This document shows positions 18,187 through 26,915 of a stretch of 64,000 nucleotides of DNA, one piece after another; the first letter of the stretch is position 1, and the number at the start of each line of letters is the position of its first letter. Origin of the DNA: Dehalococcoidia bacterium (GTDB taxonomy: Bacteria > Chloroflexota > Dehalococcoidia > E44-bin15); contig JBAZMV010000007.1 of NCBI GenBank assembly GCA_041649635.1, positions 12,693 to 76,692 on the forward strand. The letters run 5' to 3'. Below the pieces are notes generated by a model. It saw only the letters and a list, made by a program, of their open reading frames with translations. It made no database searches and had not been told where the DNA came from. Made by a program: the position numbers and the translations under genes.

Positions 18187-18819
18187 TCAGCGGCCTCCGT
18201 GATATGCGGAGATAAGGGCCTTGATACTCCTGCCGATGGAATCAAAATCACCCGCCTTGAGCCATTCCTCGCGGAACACGCTGCCGCCGAAGGCCACAGC
18301 CGAGACGCCGCAATCGAAGTAAGAGCGGATGTTTTCCGGCGTGACGCCGCCGCACGCCATTAATTCGATGCTGTTGAATGGCCCCTTGATCTCTCTTATA
18401 TACTCGGGACCGAGCAGATTCGACGGGAAGACCTTGACCATGGTAGCCCCGGCAACCCACGCGTTGTATATCTCCTGCGGAGTTAGCGCGCCGGGGAACA
18501 CCGGTATCTCATTATCGCGGCAGTATTCTACGACATCGTATATAAGCATGGGTGAAACGATGAATCCGGCGCCTGCATCGAGGGCTAGTTTCATATGCTC
18601 GGAAGTGACGACTGTTCCCGCGCCTATCATCAATCGACCATGGGCACACTTAACGGCACACCTTATCAGATCGGGGGCGCCCGGTGTGTTCATGGTGACC
18701 TCGATGGTCTGTAAACCTGACGATACAGCCGTTTCCACAATCGAATCAATGGAGTCAGGCTGCACGCCGCGCAATATCCCCATCAAGGGCAGAGCGCGGA
18801 ATCTGTCGAGGTCCATCAT
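18187..18819 (-). CDS. eda: KDPG/KHG aldolase family protein (2-dehydro-3-deoxy-phosphogluconate aldolase)
   Basis: 210-residue class I aldolase that cleaves 2-keto-3-deoxy-6-phosphogluconate (or 4-hydroxy-2-oxoglutarate) to pyruvate plus aldehyde. TIEVTMNTPGA contains the family Glu, MIGAGTVVT and the phosphate-binding CGGVTPEN are present, and the Schiff-base Lys is in GATMVKVFPSNLLGP. It follows the DRE-TIM aldolase gene by 10 bases on the same strand, so the two are probably co-transcribed; no KDPG dehydratase is nearby, so the physiological substrate is open. Confidence 0.88.
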   Translation of the reverse strand: MMDLDRFRALPLMGILRGVQPDSIDSIVETAVSSGLQTIEVTMNTPGAPDLIRCAVKCAHGRLMIGAGTVVTSEHMKLALDAGAGFIVSPMLIYDVVEYCRDNEIPVFPGALTPQEIYNAWVAGATMVKVFPSNLLGPEYIREIKGPFNSIELMACGGVTPENIRSYFDCGVSAVAFGGSVFREEWLKAGDFDSIGRSIKALISAYHGGR

Positions 18820-18829
18820 TTCTTACCGC

Positions 18830-19783
18830 CTATTCAACCTGCAGGCTGCTGGTCAAGCTGTCGTAGAACTGACGATAGTTTTCTTTCTCATCGCTGTTTC
18901 GTAGCGCGATAGCCGCCCGGGGATGCTCGTTAAGCATGCCTGCTATGGCATGAGGAATGATATACCCCCACTCGATCTTTTGCCTTAATGGGATGAACTG
19001 CGTAGAGATAAGATCCAGCACAGGACGTATATCGAATTTAGGATTGTTTAGAAACCCCAGAAGTAGTTCCAGCGGGCAGTTGCCCGCAGCCCTGCCGATA
19101 CCGTACACCGTGGCGTCCAGGAAATTGGCATCGTGGATTATCGCTTCGATGGTGTTGCCGAAGGCAAGCTGCTGGTTATTGTGGCCGTGAAACCCGACCT
19201 CCTTGTTTTTCAGATACTTCTTACATCGCTTGACCAGCTCCTCCACTGTTTCCTGATACAGCGAGCCGAAGCTGTCAACGATATAGACCACCTGAACCTT
19301 GCTCTCCTCCTCAACCTGTTGCAACGCCTCGTCCAGCTCCGGGCCGCGATCCCTTGAAATCGCCATAATATTCATAGTGGTCTCATAGCCTTTATCGGCG
19401 AAATGATTAACCAGATATATCGCCTTGTCGATATCCTTCACGTACGTAGCTACCCTGATCATGTCCACCGGCGACTCGGCAGCCGGCGTCACCTCATCCG
19501 GATTCACCCGGCCGACATCCACCATCGTCGCGATCTTGGTCTTGGATTCTATCCCATCGACGGCGCGCTTGATAACATCATCATCGCAGAACTTCCACAG
19601 TCCGAATTTCTCTGTCGAGAAAAGCTCCTTGGAATTCTTATACCCTATCTCCATGTAATCGACCCCCGCATCGGAGACCGCCTTGTAAACCCCGCGCACG
19701 AACTCTACATCAAAGTCATGATCATTTATAAGCCCGCCGTCACGTATCGTGCAATCAAGCACCTTTATTTTTTCTCTGTACAT
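18830..19783 (-). CDS. DRE-TIM metallolyase (HMG-CoA lyase/4-hydroxy-2-oxovalerate aldolase-like)
   Basis: 317-residue TIM-barrel aldolase of the HMGL-like family. The metal and catalytic motif LDCTIRDGG is at residues 9-17, and the second metal site is GFHGHNNQQLA (HxH). The architecture lacks the C-terminal communication domain of 4-hydroxy-2-oxovalerate aldolases, and the substrate cannot be assigned. The start overlaps the end of the small membrane protein gene upstream (19765-19992) by 19 bases. Together with the Eda-like gene it makes a small operon of two C-C lyases. Confidence 0.85.
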   Translation of the reverse strand: MYREKIKVLDCTIRDGGLINDHDFDVEFVRGVYKAVSDAGVDYMEIGYKNSKELFSTEKFGLWKFCDDDVIKRAVDGIESKTKIATMVDVGRVNPDEVTPAAESPVDMIRVATYVKDIDKAIYLVNHFADKGYETTMNIMAISRDRGPELDEALQQVEEESKVQVVYIVDSFGSLYQETVEELVKRCKKYLKNKEVGFHGHNNQQLAFGNTIEAIIHDANFLDATVYGIGRAAGNCPLELLLGFLNNPKFDIRPVLDLISTQFIPLRQKIEWGYIIPHAIAGMLNEHPRAAIALRNSDEKENYRQFYDSLTSSLQVE

Positions 19784-19992
19784 TCCCCTGCTTCCTTCCG
19801 TCTCTCCTTAACCCATTTAACGTAGAAAAATACTGCTACAACCGCATATAAAATTAATACGATAAAGTACCATATAATCACAGAGCGGTCATCGGACATC
19901 CTGCCGATGTACCTCAAGGCAACGAGGCCCTGAAGCAGCCCAGCGACAGCAAAAACCGCCATAGCTCTTAATAGTCCGGTCGAGATTTTCAT
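19765..19992 (-). CDS. Small two-TM membrane protein, unknown function
   Basis: 75 residues with two hydrophobic helices (about 8-28, LRAMAVFAVAGLLQG; and 39-59, IIWYFIVLILYAVVAVFF), then a positively charged tail KWVKERRKEAG. It is the first gene of the leftward aldolase operon and overlaps the next gene by 19 bases, which supports its being real. No family recognised. Confidence 0.6.
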   Translation of the reverse strand: MKISTGLLRAMAVFAVAGLLQGLVALRYIGRMSDDRSVIIWYFIVLILYAVVAVFFYVKWVKERRKEAGECTEKK

Positions 19993-20323
19993 AACTTATC
20001 CTTCAAGAATCGAAACAGCCATATTCCTCCCCTAAATAATAGCACAAGTATGCTGTATGTTGAATACGAACATCACAATGAAAACGGCTGCTGGAGTCGA
20101 CAAAACACCTGCCTCGATAAAAACAGCCGCGCCCTCCATATGACAAATATATACTGCGATAATGGCCCTGGGTATCGCGATAGAATAATAAAGTCAGCAT
20201 AGGCAAAATCCCCCTTGCGCCTTTCCGTATTGCTAGTGTCCTCGGCCTGCTGTATCATCTTATGATATAGAGTAACCGCGAAACGAGGATGATCGGGAAA
20301 GAAGCTAAGATAAGGAGAAAAGA
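19993..20323. other. Divergent intergenic region
   Basis: No credible gene; short open frames on the minus strand lack a ribosome binding site. It separates the leftward small membrane protein from rightward purL and contains the purL promoter candidate at 20230-20258. Confidence 0.55.
20230..20258 (+). promoter_or_regulatory. Putative purL promoter
   Basis: TTGCTA (20230-20235), 17-base spacer, TATCAT (20253-20258), 65 bases upstream of the purL start. No purine riboswitch was recognised in the leader. Confidence 0.5.
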
Positions 20324-22525
20324 GTGGCAGAGAAAAAAATGAACTTGAAACTGGCAAAAGAACTGGGCCTTAGTGCTGATGAGTATAAGCAGATTCAGAC
20401 GCTATTGGGTCGGAATCCCAACTATACGGAACTCGGCATGTTCTCTGCGATGTGGTCCGAGCATTGTTCATATAAGAATTCAATCAAGGTACTGAAGAAG
20501 CTCCCCACCACCGGCAAGGGCGTATTTCTCACCGCAGGTGAAAACTCGGGCGGAGTATCTATCGACGACGATTATGCCGTGGTGTTCAAGGTTGAGTCTC
20601 ATAATCATCCCTCAGCGGTTGAACCTTATGAAGCCAGCGCCACGGGCGGAGGCGGATGCATACGGGATATCTTTACCGTCGGCGCCCGCCCACTGTTTCT
20701 TTTAAGTTCTCTGCGATTCGGCATGCTGAGCGATAAGCGAACTAAGTATCTGTTTAAGGAGATAGCCCGCGGTTTTACCGATTATGCCAACGCGGTCGAC
20801 CTGCCCGCCATAGCAGGCGAGGTATATTTCGATCCATCGTACCAGGGAAATCCTCTGGTAAATGCTATGGTTGTCGGCCTGCTGAAGAAGGAAAACATCG
20901 TAAAAGCACGAGCGTCAGGCATTGGCAATCTGGTTATCATCGCCGGCGGCCGTACCGGGCGGGACGGCGTCGAAGGAGCCAGCTTTGCATCATCGGGTCT
21001 GGATGAGAGCGCAAAAGAGAGGAAGGGCGCCGTAGCAATCGGTGACCCCAAGATAGGCAAGAAGATACGTGAGGCATGCCTTGAGATCGCCGAAAAGAAA
21101 CTTGTCGTCGGCATGCAGGACATGGGTGCGGCAGGCATCGTATGTTCAACGGCTGAGACCGCTTATAAGGCAGGTACCGGCATTGAGATAGACATAGCGC
21201 TTGTCCCCCGCAAAGAAAAGGGAATGAATCCGTACGAGATCATGCTTTCCGAATCCCAGGAAAGAATGCTGCTCATCGTAGCGCCAAAGAAACTAAATGC
21301 TGTCAAGGCTGTTTTTAAAAAGTGGAACGTTGAGTTCAGTGTGATAGGCAAAGTGATAAAAGGCGGTGTCCTGAGAGTAAAAGAGGATGGCAAGGTTGTA
21401 GCTGAGGTGCCGGCCGAAGCCCTGGCCAACGGGCCCAGATACGACAGGGAATCAAGCGAACCCAGGTACTTGAAACAAATCAGAACGCTGTCTCTATCTA
21501 AAATAAAGGAACCTAAGGACTACAATAAGACCCTCCTGACGCTGCTCTCTTCACCAACCCTAGCTTCCAAAAAATACATCGCAGAGAAGGTGGATCCAAA
21601 ACTGACTTCGTCACTATGTGTAAAAGGCGGCAATGATGCCGGCGTCTACTACTGTAAGCAAATGAACAAGGCTATCGCGGCCACCATCGACTGCAATGGG
21701 CTATATTGTTACCTCGATCCCTTTATGGGTGCCCAGATCGCCGTCGCGGAAGCGTCTCGCAATCTCGTCTGCTGTGGAGCGCGGCCGCTGGCGGTGACGG
21801 ATGGTTTGAATTTCGGCGACCCCTTTAATCCCGAGATTTACTGGCAATTTGTAAAGTCAGTAGAAGGCATCACCAAAGCCTGCAAGTATTTTGGACTGCC
21901 CGTCATTAGCGGCAATGTGAGCTTCAATAATGAAAATCCAAAAGGTGCCGTATATCCTACACCCGTCATCGGCATGGTAGGAATCGTCGACAATGTTAAG
22001 AACGTCACCAGCAGCGATTTCAAGAAAGAGGGAGACGTAATTCTACTTATCGGTCGGAACAAGGAGGAAATCGGCGGGTCGCAATACCTCAGCATTATAC
22101 ATGATCTCCGGAAAGGCACGCCTCCGACCTTGGATTTGAACAGAGAAAAGAGTGCGCAGGATGCTGTGCTGGAAATAATCGGACAGCGTCTGGCATCCAG
22201 CGCACATGATTGCTCCGACGGAGGACTGGCCGTTGCTTTGGCAGAATGCTGTATCCTTGGCGGAAACGGTGCCGTAATCACAATAAAGGACAAGATGCGA
22301 ACCGACGCTCTTCTTTTCGGTGAATCGCAGTCCAGAATCGTTATCAGTACCGCCCGTAAGAATCAGGAGAAGATCAAAACTATATGCAAGAAGTTCCATG
22401 CACCATGCATTGCTATCGGAGAGGTCAAGGGAGACTCACTAGTTATCAACAACTCGATCAAGGTTAAAGTCGCAAGGCTTCAGGAGGCCCATGGCAAAGC
22501 AATACCTAAAGCAATCCAATCGTAG
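20324..22525 (+). CDS. purL: Phosphoribosylformylglycinamidine synthase subunit PurL
   Basis: 733-residue ATP-dependent amidotransferase large subunit of purine synthesis (FGAR to FGAM), small-PurL type that works with PurQ and PurS; neither partner is in the window. Motifs are MWSEHCSYKNS, KVESHNHPSAVEPYEAS, GGGGCIRDIFTVGARP and GMQDMGAAGIVCS, with the second half ending HDCSDGGLAVALAE. The start is GTG 20324 with AAGGAG upstream; an internal ATG at codon 6 is less well placed. Monocistronic here. Confidence 0.96.
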   Translation: MAEKKMNLKLAKELGLSADEYKQIQTLLGRNPNYTELGMFSAMWSEHCSYKNSIKVLKKLPTTGKGVFLTAGENSGGVSIDDDYAVVFKVESHNHPSAVEPYEASATGGGGCIRDIFTVGARPLFLLSSLRFGMLSDKRTKYLFKEIARGFTDYANAVDLPAIAGEVYFDPSYQGNPLVNAMVVGLLKKENIVKARASGIGNLVIIAGGRTGRDGVEGASFASSGLDESAKERKGAVAIGDPKIGKKIREACLEIAEKKLVVGMQDMGAAGIVCSTAETAYKAGTGIEIDIALVPRKEKGMNPYEIMLSESQERMLLIVAPKKLNAVKAVFKKWNVEFSVIGKVIKGGVLRVKEDGKVVAEVPAEALANGPRYDRESSEPRYLKQIRTLSLSKIKEPKDYNKTLLTLLSSPTLASKKYIAEKVDPKLTSSLCVKGGNDAGVYYCKQMNKAIAATIDCNGLYCYLDPFMGAQIAVAEASRNLVCCGARPLAVTDGLNFGDPFNPEIYWQFVKSVEGITKACKYFGLPVISGNVSFNNENPKGAVYPTPVIGMVGIVDNVKNVTSSDFKKEGDVILLIGRNKEEIGGSQYLSIIHDLRKGTPPTLDLNREKSAQDAVLEIIGQRLASSAHDCSDGGLAVALAECCILGGNGAVITIKDKMRTDALLFGESQSRIVISTARKNQEKIKTICKKFHAPCIAIGEVKGDSLVINNSIKVKVARLQEAHGKAIPKAIQS

Positions 22526-22607
22526 AATATAATGATTTATCGGGTTTTTATAGTGCCTCTGAAGAGTACTTCAAATACGGAAAAACCGAAAGTAGCGTGT
22601 AAACCTA

Positions 22608-22636
22608 TTGACAGTTTCATTTGTACGTGCTAGTCT
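22608..22636 (+). promoter_or_regulatory. Promoter of the DUF5679 gene
   Basis: Consensus TTGACA (22608-22613), 17-base spacer and TAGTCT (22631-22636), placing the start site about 20 bases before the start codon. Confidence 0.6.
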
Positions 22637-22663
22637 CTTGGCAAATTCCAATAGGAGGTAGAG

Positions 22664-22801
22664 ATGCAGGCTTATTGTATGAAGTGCCGGAAAAAGGTAG
22701 AGATCAAGAACCCCAGACAGATCAAGATGAAGAACGGTCGTCCTGCTACACAGGGGACATGCGGAAGCTGCGGCACAAAAGTATTCCGAATCGGCAAGTA
22801 A
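22664..22801 (+). CDS. DUF5679-type small zinc-ribbon protein, 45 aa
   Basis: Starts MQAYCMKCRKKVEIK and ends GTCGSCGTKVFRIGK: two CxxC knuckles around a basic middle, the DUF5679 pattern. AGGAGG lies 7 bases before ATG 22664. This tiny protein is widespread in Chloroflexota and actinobacteria; its function is unknown, probably nucleic-acid or ribosome associated. It has its own promoter and terminator. Confidence 0.88.
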   Translation: MQAYCMKCRKKVEIKNPRQIKMKNGRPATQGTCGSCGTKVFRIGK

Positions 22802-22836
22802 TTCCTACTCCATCAAAAACAGCTTTATCAAACAAC

Positions 22837-22880
22837 AAAGCGCCATAGCCCATGAGGTATGTGGCGTTTTGCTGTTTTTG
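22837..22880 (+). terminator. Terminator of the DUF5679 gene
   Basis: AAAGCGCCA (22837-22845) pairs with TGGCGTTTT (22862-22870, one G-U pair), followed by GCTGTTTTTG. Confidence 0.7.
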
Positions 22881-22888
22881 TTAACAAA

Positions 22889-22923
22889 AAAGAGCGGCCT
22901 GCTTTCCAGCTAGGCCGCTCTTT
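22889..22923 (-). terminator. Terminator of the leftward 22.9-30.9 kb operon (bidirectional)
   Basis: AAAGAGCGGCCT (22889-22900) and AGGCCGCTCTTT (22912-22923) form a 12-bp stem flanked by an A-run on the left (TTTTTT on the minus strand), 16 bases after the stop of the thiolase gene. Confidence 0.88.
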
Positions 22924-22939
22924 AACTTGCTTTAGTCGA

Positions 22940-24133
22940 TTACTCAGGTAATCCAACAATAGAGCAGGAAATGACGCACGCCATCGGCATGGAGCCAAGG
23001 TTGTGGGTCAAACCAAGCTTCGGGTTCTTGATCTGGCGTTTACCAGCCTTGCCAAGCAGCTGCAGATACATCTCGTACATCATACGCAGACCTGTGGCGC
23101 CAACCGGGTGACCGAAACACTTCAGTCCGCCATCGGGTTGAACCGGCAAGCCTCCATCCAGATCGAAGAAGCCACTCTCGATATCCTCTTTCATATGTCC
23201 GCGCTTGCTGAACTGGAGGTCCTCCATCACGATGGCCTCGGTAATGGAGAAACAGTCGTGCACTTCAGCCATGTCGATCTCCTCGCGGGCATTCTTAATC
23301 CCGGCCTCTTTGTAGACGTTTATCGCCGCGCGTGTGGTTTCCTCGGTATGAAGGAAGTCATACTCCGGCTTCACCACGCCCTCGGCGGGGCCGACGCACA
23401 TCTGGATACCTTTGATGGTGATGTAATCTCTGTTCTTCTTGAACTTCTTGGCATCCTCAGCCCTGACCACGATAGCCGCAGCGCTTCCATCGCTGACGCC
23501 GCAACAGTCGAAAAGTCCTAACGGCCAGGCGATGATTGGCGCATTGATTGCCTGCTCAATGGTTATCTCCTTATGGAAATGCGCCTTCGGATTCATGTTG
23601 CCATTATGGTGGCTCTTCATTGAGACATGGGCCAGCATCTTCCTGCCGTCATCGGGTTTGATGTTATAGTGATTGAAGTATCTCGTGGCCAGCATGGCGA
23701 AGATCGCCGGCGCGGTTGTAGTGATTCCGCCGACGCCGGCTGTGCCTGGAGGCGATACGGAGACCAGTCCGGCAAATCCCATGTCCTTTAATTTTTCGGC
23801 GCCTATCGCCAGTCCGACATCGATCACGCCGGAGGCAACGGCATACGCGCAGTTGCGCAGGGCATCGGTGCCTGTGCAGCACATATTCTCCACCCTGGTT
23901 ATCGGTTTGTATTGCAGCCGGAGGCCGGCAAGGCCGAGACCCGACATGCCGGAGACTTCCTGCCAGTTACCGATCCAGGCCGCATCTATATCTTTGGGCT
24001 CGATGCCGGCATCCGCATACGCATCGTAAGCGGCATCCACCATAAGATCGGAGACGCTCTTGCCCCATAGCTCACCGAACTTGGTGCAGCCCATTCCAAT
24101 TATGGCTACTCTATCTTTAATACTCTGTGCCAT
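22940..24133 (-). CDS. Thiolase family protein (SCP-x-like), second copy
   Basis: 397-residue thiolase close in sequence to the one at 6325-7536. The nucleophile is retained in VENMCCTGTDALR (Cys85 by alignment) and the His in CFGHPVGATGLR; VHDCFSITEAIV is the SCP-x-type motif. A strong AAGGAGG precedes its ATG. It is the last gene of the leftward operon, 14 bases after the HMGS-like/DUF35 fusion, repeating the gene order seen at 4.9-7.5 kb. Substrate unknown. Confidence 0.88.
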   Translation of the reverse strand: MAQSIKDRVAIIGMGCTKFGELWGKSVSDLMVDAAYDAYADAGIEPKDIDAAWIGNWQEVSGMSGLGLAGLRLQYKPITRVENMCCTGTDALRNCAYAVASGVIDVGLAIGAEKLKDMGFAGLVSVSPPGTAGVGGITTTAPAIFAMLATRYFNHYNIKPDDGRKMLAHVSMKSHHNGNMNPKAHFHKEITIEQAINAPIIAWPLGLFDCCGVSDGSAAAIVVRAEDAKKFKKNRDYITIKGIQMCVGPAEGVVKPEYDFLHTEETTRAAINVYKEAGIKNAREEIDMAEVHDCFSITEAIVMEDLQFSKRGHMKEDIESGFFDLDGGLPVQPDGGLKCFGHPVGATGLRMMYEMYLQLLGKAGKRQIKNPKLGLTHNLGSMPMACVISCSIVGLPE

Positions 24134-24147
24134 TTCGTCCTCCTTTC

Positions 24148-25599
24148 TTATCCCCTCACCGGTCTTGCTTTCCAGTGGTAGTTATGGATACCGCGGTCAT
24201 AGTACAGTTTTCTGAACACCATCTCCACAGGCATCCCGACTTCGACTTTCTCAGGATCGCGGTCCGTCAGATCGAACATGCCGCGGCCGCCGCCATCGAA
24301 GTCTAAACATACCGGAGTTGCCGGCGGATCGATAACATCAGCCAGCAGGTCAAGCGAGTATGAGAATAGCTTAGCCTTCTTATCGGAGAACTTGTAATCT
24401 TCGAAATTGTCCTTCGTCTGGCAATAGTAGCAAACGCGTATCGGGGTCATGCCGCCGATGCCGAACGGCAGCTGCCACATTACATGGCCGCAGGTAAGAC
24501 ACTTCTTACCGTAGAGACACAGCACTTCTTTGCGACTGCGTTTCAGAGCCGTCAGCGACGCGAAAGGTATCTCCGGCCGTCTCGCGCGCTCGATGGTCAC
24601 GATACCGCGCCAGCGCAGATAGCTGTAATACGGAAGCATCCTCTTCGAGGCCATATTAGACTTGATGCCGCGATGCGCTTTGGCCTTTTTCTTACCGATT
24701 GCCTCGGTGCATTCAATCAGGAACGCATCGGCACCGTTGCCGTACTGGGCGAGCAGAATCTTGTCGCCCGGTTTGGCATCCTCCAGTGCGGCAACCAGCA
24801 TCATCATGCCCATAGCGGCGCCGCAGGTGCCGACAGTCATGAAGAAGCAGTCCTGTACCTGACCGAAGCCGAAACCGCATTCTACCAGGACCTTACCGTG
24901 CCTTCTCACGTCCATGGGCGAGTTGATAACGGCCTTTGTAATGTCCTTAGGCTCAAGCTTTGCTTTTTGCAAGAGTCCCTTGATCGCCTTCGGAAGCTGA
25001 TCCGAATATCCTTCGTCAAGCACCTGGCGGTCCTCCCATGTGCGAACGTAATGATCGACATCAGCCCGCCATTCGCCTGCGTATTCGTCCGAAACAGTGT
25101 AGCTCTCTTTTATGATAGCGATCGGGTCTTTATCGCCCAGCAGCAAACAAGCGGAACCGTCGCCGTACATGGCCTCGCCCTGTCCCGCGGGAGCGCCCAT
25201 GCGACAATCGGATGCCACTACCAGCATGTTCTTTACCGAACCCGCCTTGACCGCATCAGCCGCCGCCATGAGAGCCGACGTGCCGGCCCTCAGCGAGTTG
25301 GTGAAGTCAGCGGTGCGGACAGCCTCCTTCATATCAAGTGCCGTAGCAATGATAGTGGAGCATTGCTTCTCTTTATACGGAGAGCAAGTGGTGCCTAAGA
25401 ACAAGCCGTCGATCTTCTTGGGATCGGCACCGGCCAGGCAATCATTCGCTGCGTCCCAGGCCATAGTTACCGCATCCTCATCGTAGCTGGCAACCGCTTT
25501 CTCTCCGGGAATCGGGAATCCTCCCCATGCCTTGTAGAATTCCTCCCGACTCACTCGATGATACGGGATATAAGCGCCATATGAAATTATCCCTACCAT
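24148..25599 (-). CDS. HMG-CoA synthase-like/DUF35 fusion, second copy
   Basis: 483 residues with the same architecture as the protein at 4892-6313: thiolase-fold N-terminus (MVGIISYGAYIPYHRV, MYGDGSACLLLG), then a DUF35 zinc ribbon (CLTCGH and CYYC separated by a longer loop) and OB-fold tail. The residue aligned with the catalytic Cys is again Leu (TNSLRAGT, Leu103), so loss of the nucleophile is conserved between the two copies. ATG 25599 is used because AGGAGG lies 7 bases upstream; a TTG precedes it directly. Probably an obligate partner of the downstream thiolase. Confidence 0.8.
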   Translation of the reverse strand: MVGIISYGAYIPYHRVSREEFYKAWGGFPIPGEKAVASYDEDAVTMAWDAANDCLAGADPKKIDGLFLGTTCSPYKEKQCSTIIATALDMKEAVRTADFTNSLRAGTSALMAAADAVKAGSVKNMLVVASDCRMGAPAGQGEAMYGDGSACLLLGDKDPIAIIKESYTVSDEYAGEWRADVDHYVRTWEDRQVLDEGYSDQLPKAIKGLLQKAKLEPKDITKAVINSPMDVRRHGKVLVECGFGFGQVQDCFFMTVGTCGAAMGMMMLVAALEDAKPGDKILLAQYGNGADAFLIECTEAIGKKKAKAHRGIKSNMASKRMLPYYSYLRWRGIVTIERARRPEIPFASLTALKRSRKEVLCLYGKKCLTCGHVMWQLPFGIGGMTPIRVCYYCQTKDNFEDYKFSDKKAKLFSYSLDLLADVIDPPATPVCLDFDGGGRGMFDLTDRDPEKVEVGMPVEMVFRKLYYDRGIHNYHWKARPVRG

Positions 25600-25702
25600 C
25601 AATACACCTCCTTTTTTATTTGACTAACAGCATATTTCAGTTTAAGAGGCATTTCGACCATGCCTGCATAAACACTGTGCCCAATTATAAAAAAATCGGC
25701 CC

Positions 25703-26875
25703 TTAGCCGATTACCTCCGCCTTGCGCAACTCCGCGATCTTCGCATCATCGTATCCAAGCTCGCGCATTATCTCATCGGTGTGCTCGCCGAACTTTGTGC
25801 TCCAATTCCGAACTTTCATCGGTGAATCCGACAGCTTATGCATCGAGCCGACCTGCTTCACCTTGCCGTGCACCGGATGGTCGCTTTCCATTATCATTTT
25901 ACGCGCGATGAGGTGCGGATCATTCTCCAGTTCCTCAACATCAAGTATGGGCGCTACACACGTATCCTTCTGCTTAAGGATGGACACCCACTCATCACGC
26001 GTCTTGGTCAGGAACTTCTTACGGAAGGCTTCAAACATCTCCTTGCGCTTCTCGCCCTCATCGAACTCGTACGGAATAAATTCATCTAATCCGAGCAACT
26101 GACAGAGATTGCCGAAGAACCACGGTTCGAGCGCGCCGATGCTGATATACTTGCCGTCCTTGGTCTCATAAACGTTGTACCAGGGGAAATGCCCGGTGAA
26201 CATGGTGTCACCGCGTTTAGGCGCACCGCTATGACTGAATATGTACGGGTTGATCTGCATGGACGTCAGCTCCACAACGGCATCCGTCATCGACATATCG
26301 ATGTACTGGCCTTTACCAGTAACCCCCCTCGACACCAGAGCAGCCAGGATGCCGATCGCCGCCGACATACCGCCGGTGAAATCACCGATGACGGACCCCG
26401 GCAGCGCCGGCTTGCCGCCTGCCTGCCCTGTGAGTCCGAGCAAGCCGCTGTAAGATATATAATTGATATCATGCCCGACCATATCGCGATACGGCCCGTC
26501 CTGGCCGTAGCCGGACAACGAGGCGTAGACGATCTTAGGATTTATCTGCTTTAATGTTTCGTAATCGACACCGAGACGCTTGACTACGCCGGGCCTGAAA
26601 CCTTCCATGACCACATCGGCGGACTTTACCATGTCCCTGAAGACCTGTTTGCCGGTATCCGACTTAAGATCGAGTCCCATATTACGACAATTCCTCAAGC
26701 CGGGACGCGAGGAGTCGAAGAGCATCATTACCGGCCCGCCACGTTTCGCCGGATTGGCATCGAAAACCTTGATGATATCGGCGCCCAGATCTCCCAGCAT
26801 AAACGAGCAGAAAGGGCCCGGGCCAAGCCATGCCAGATCGAGTATCTTTATACCTTCAAGCGCTTGAGGCGACAT
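25703..26875 (-). CDS. CaiB/BaiF (class III) CoA-transferase
   Basis: 390-residue family III CoA-transferase moving CoA between acyl groups. It starts LEGIKILDLAWLGPGPFCS, has DIIKVFDANP and MEGFRPGVVKRLG, and keeps the catalytic Asp in VIGDFTGGMSAA. It also resembles alpha-methylacyl-CoA racemases, which share the fold, so a racemase acting on branched acyl-CoA is possible. AAAGGGG precedes the ATG. It lies between the ferredoxin-like protein and the HMGS-like gene in the leftward operon. Confidence 0.88.
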   Translation of the reverse strand: MSPQALEGIKILDLAWLGPGPFCSFMLGDLGADIIKVFDANPAKRGGPVMMLFDSSRPGLRNCRNMGLDLKSDTGKQVFRDMVKSADVVMEGFRPGVVKRLGVDYETLKQINPKIVYASLSGYGQDGPYRDMVGHDINYISYSGLLGLTGQAGGKPALPGSVIGDFTGGMSAAIGILAALVSRGVTGKGQYIDMSMTDAVVELTSMQINPYIFSHSGAPKRGDTMFTGHFPWYNVYETKDGKYISIGALEPWFFGNLCQLLGLDEFIPYEFDEGEKRKEMFEAFRKKFLTKTRDEWVSILKQKDTCVAPILDVEELENDPHLIARKMIMESDHPVHGKVKQVGSMHKLSDSPMKVRNWSTKFGEHTDEIMRELGYDDAKIAELRKAEVIG

Positions 26876-26915
26876 CGTAATTCCCCTTTAAAATTAAGCT
26901 AATCTGCCGAATATA

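Noticed and set aside
24484..25398. Plus-strand frame of 304 codons opposite the second HMGS-like gene
   Set aside because: Opposite a gene with clear domain motifs and a ribosome binding site; the translation is unrecognisable.
22940..25599. Mevalonate-pathway HMG-CoA synthase and acetoacetyl-CoA thiolase
   Set aside because: The HMGS-like protein has no catalytic Cys in either copy, and no HMG-CoA reductase or mevalonate kinase is nearby.
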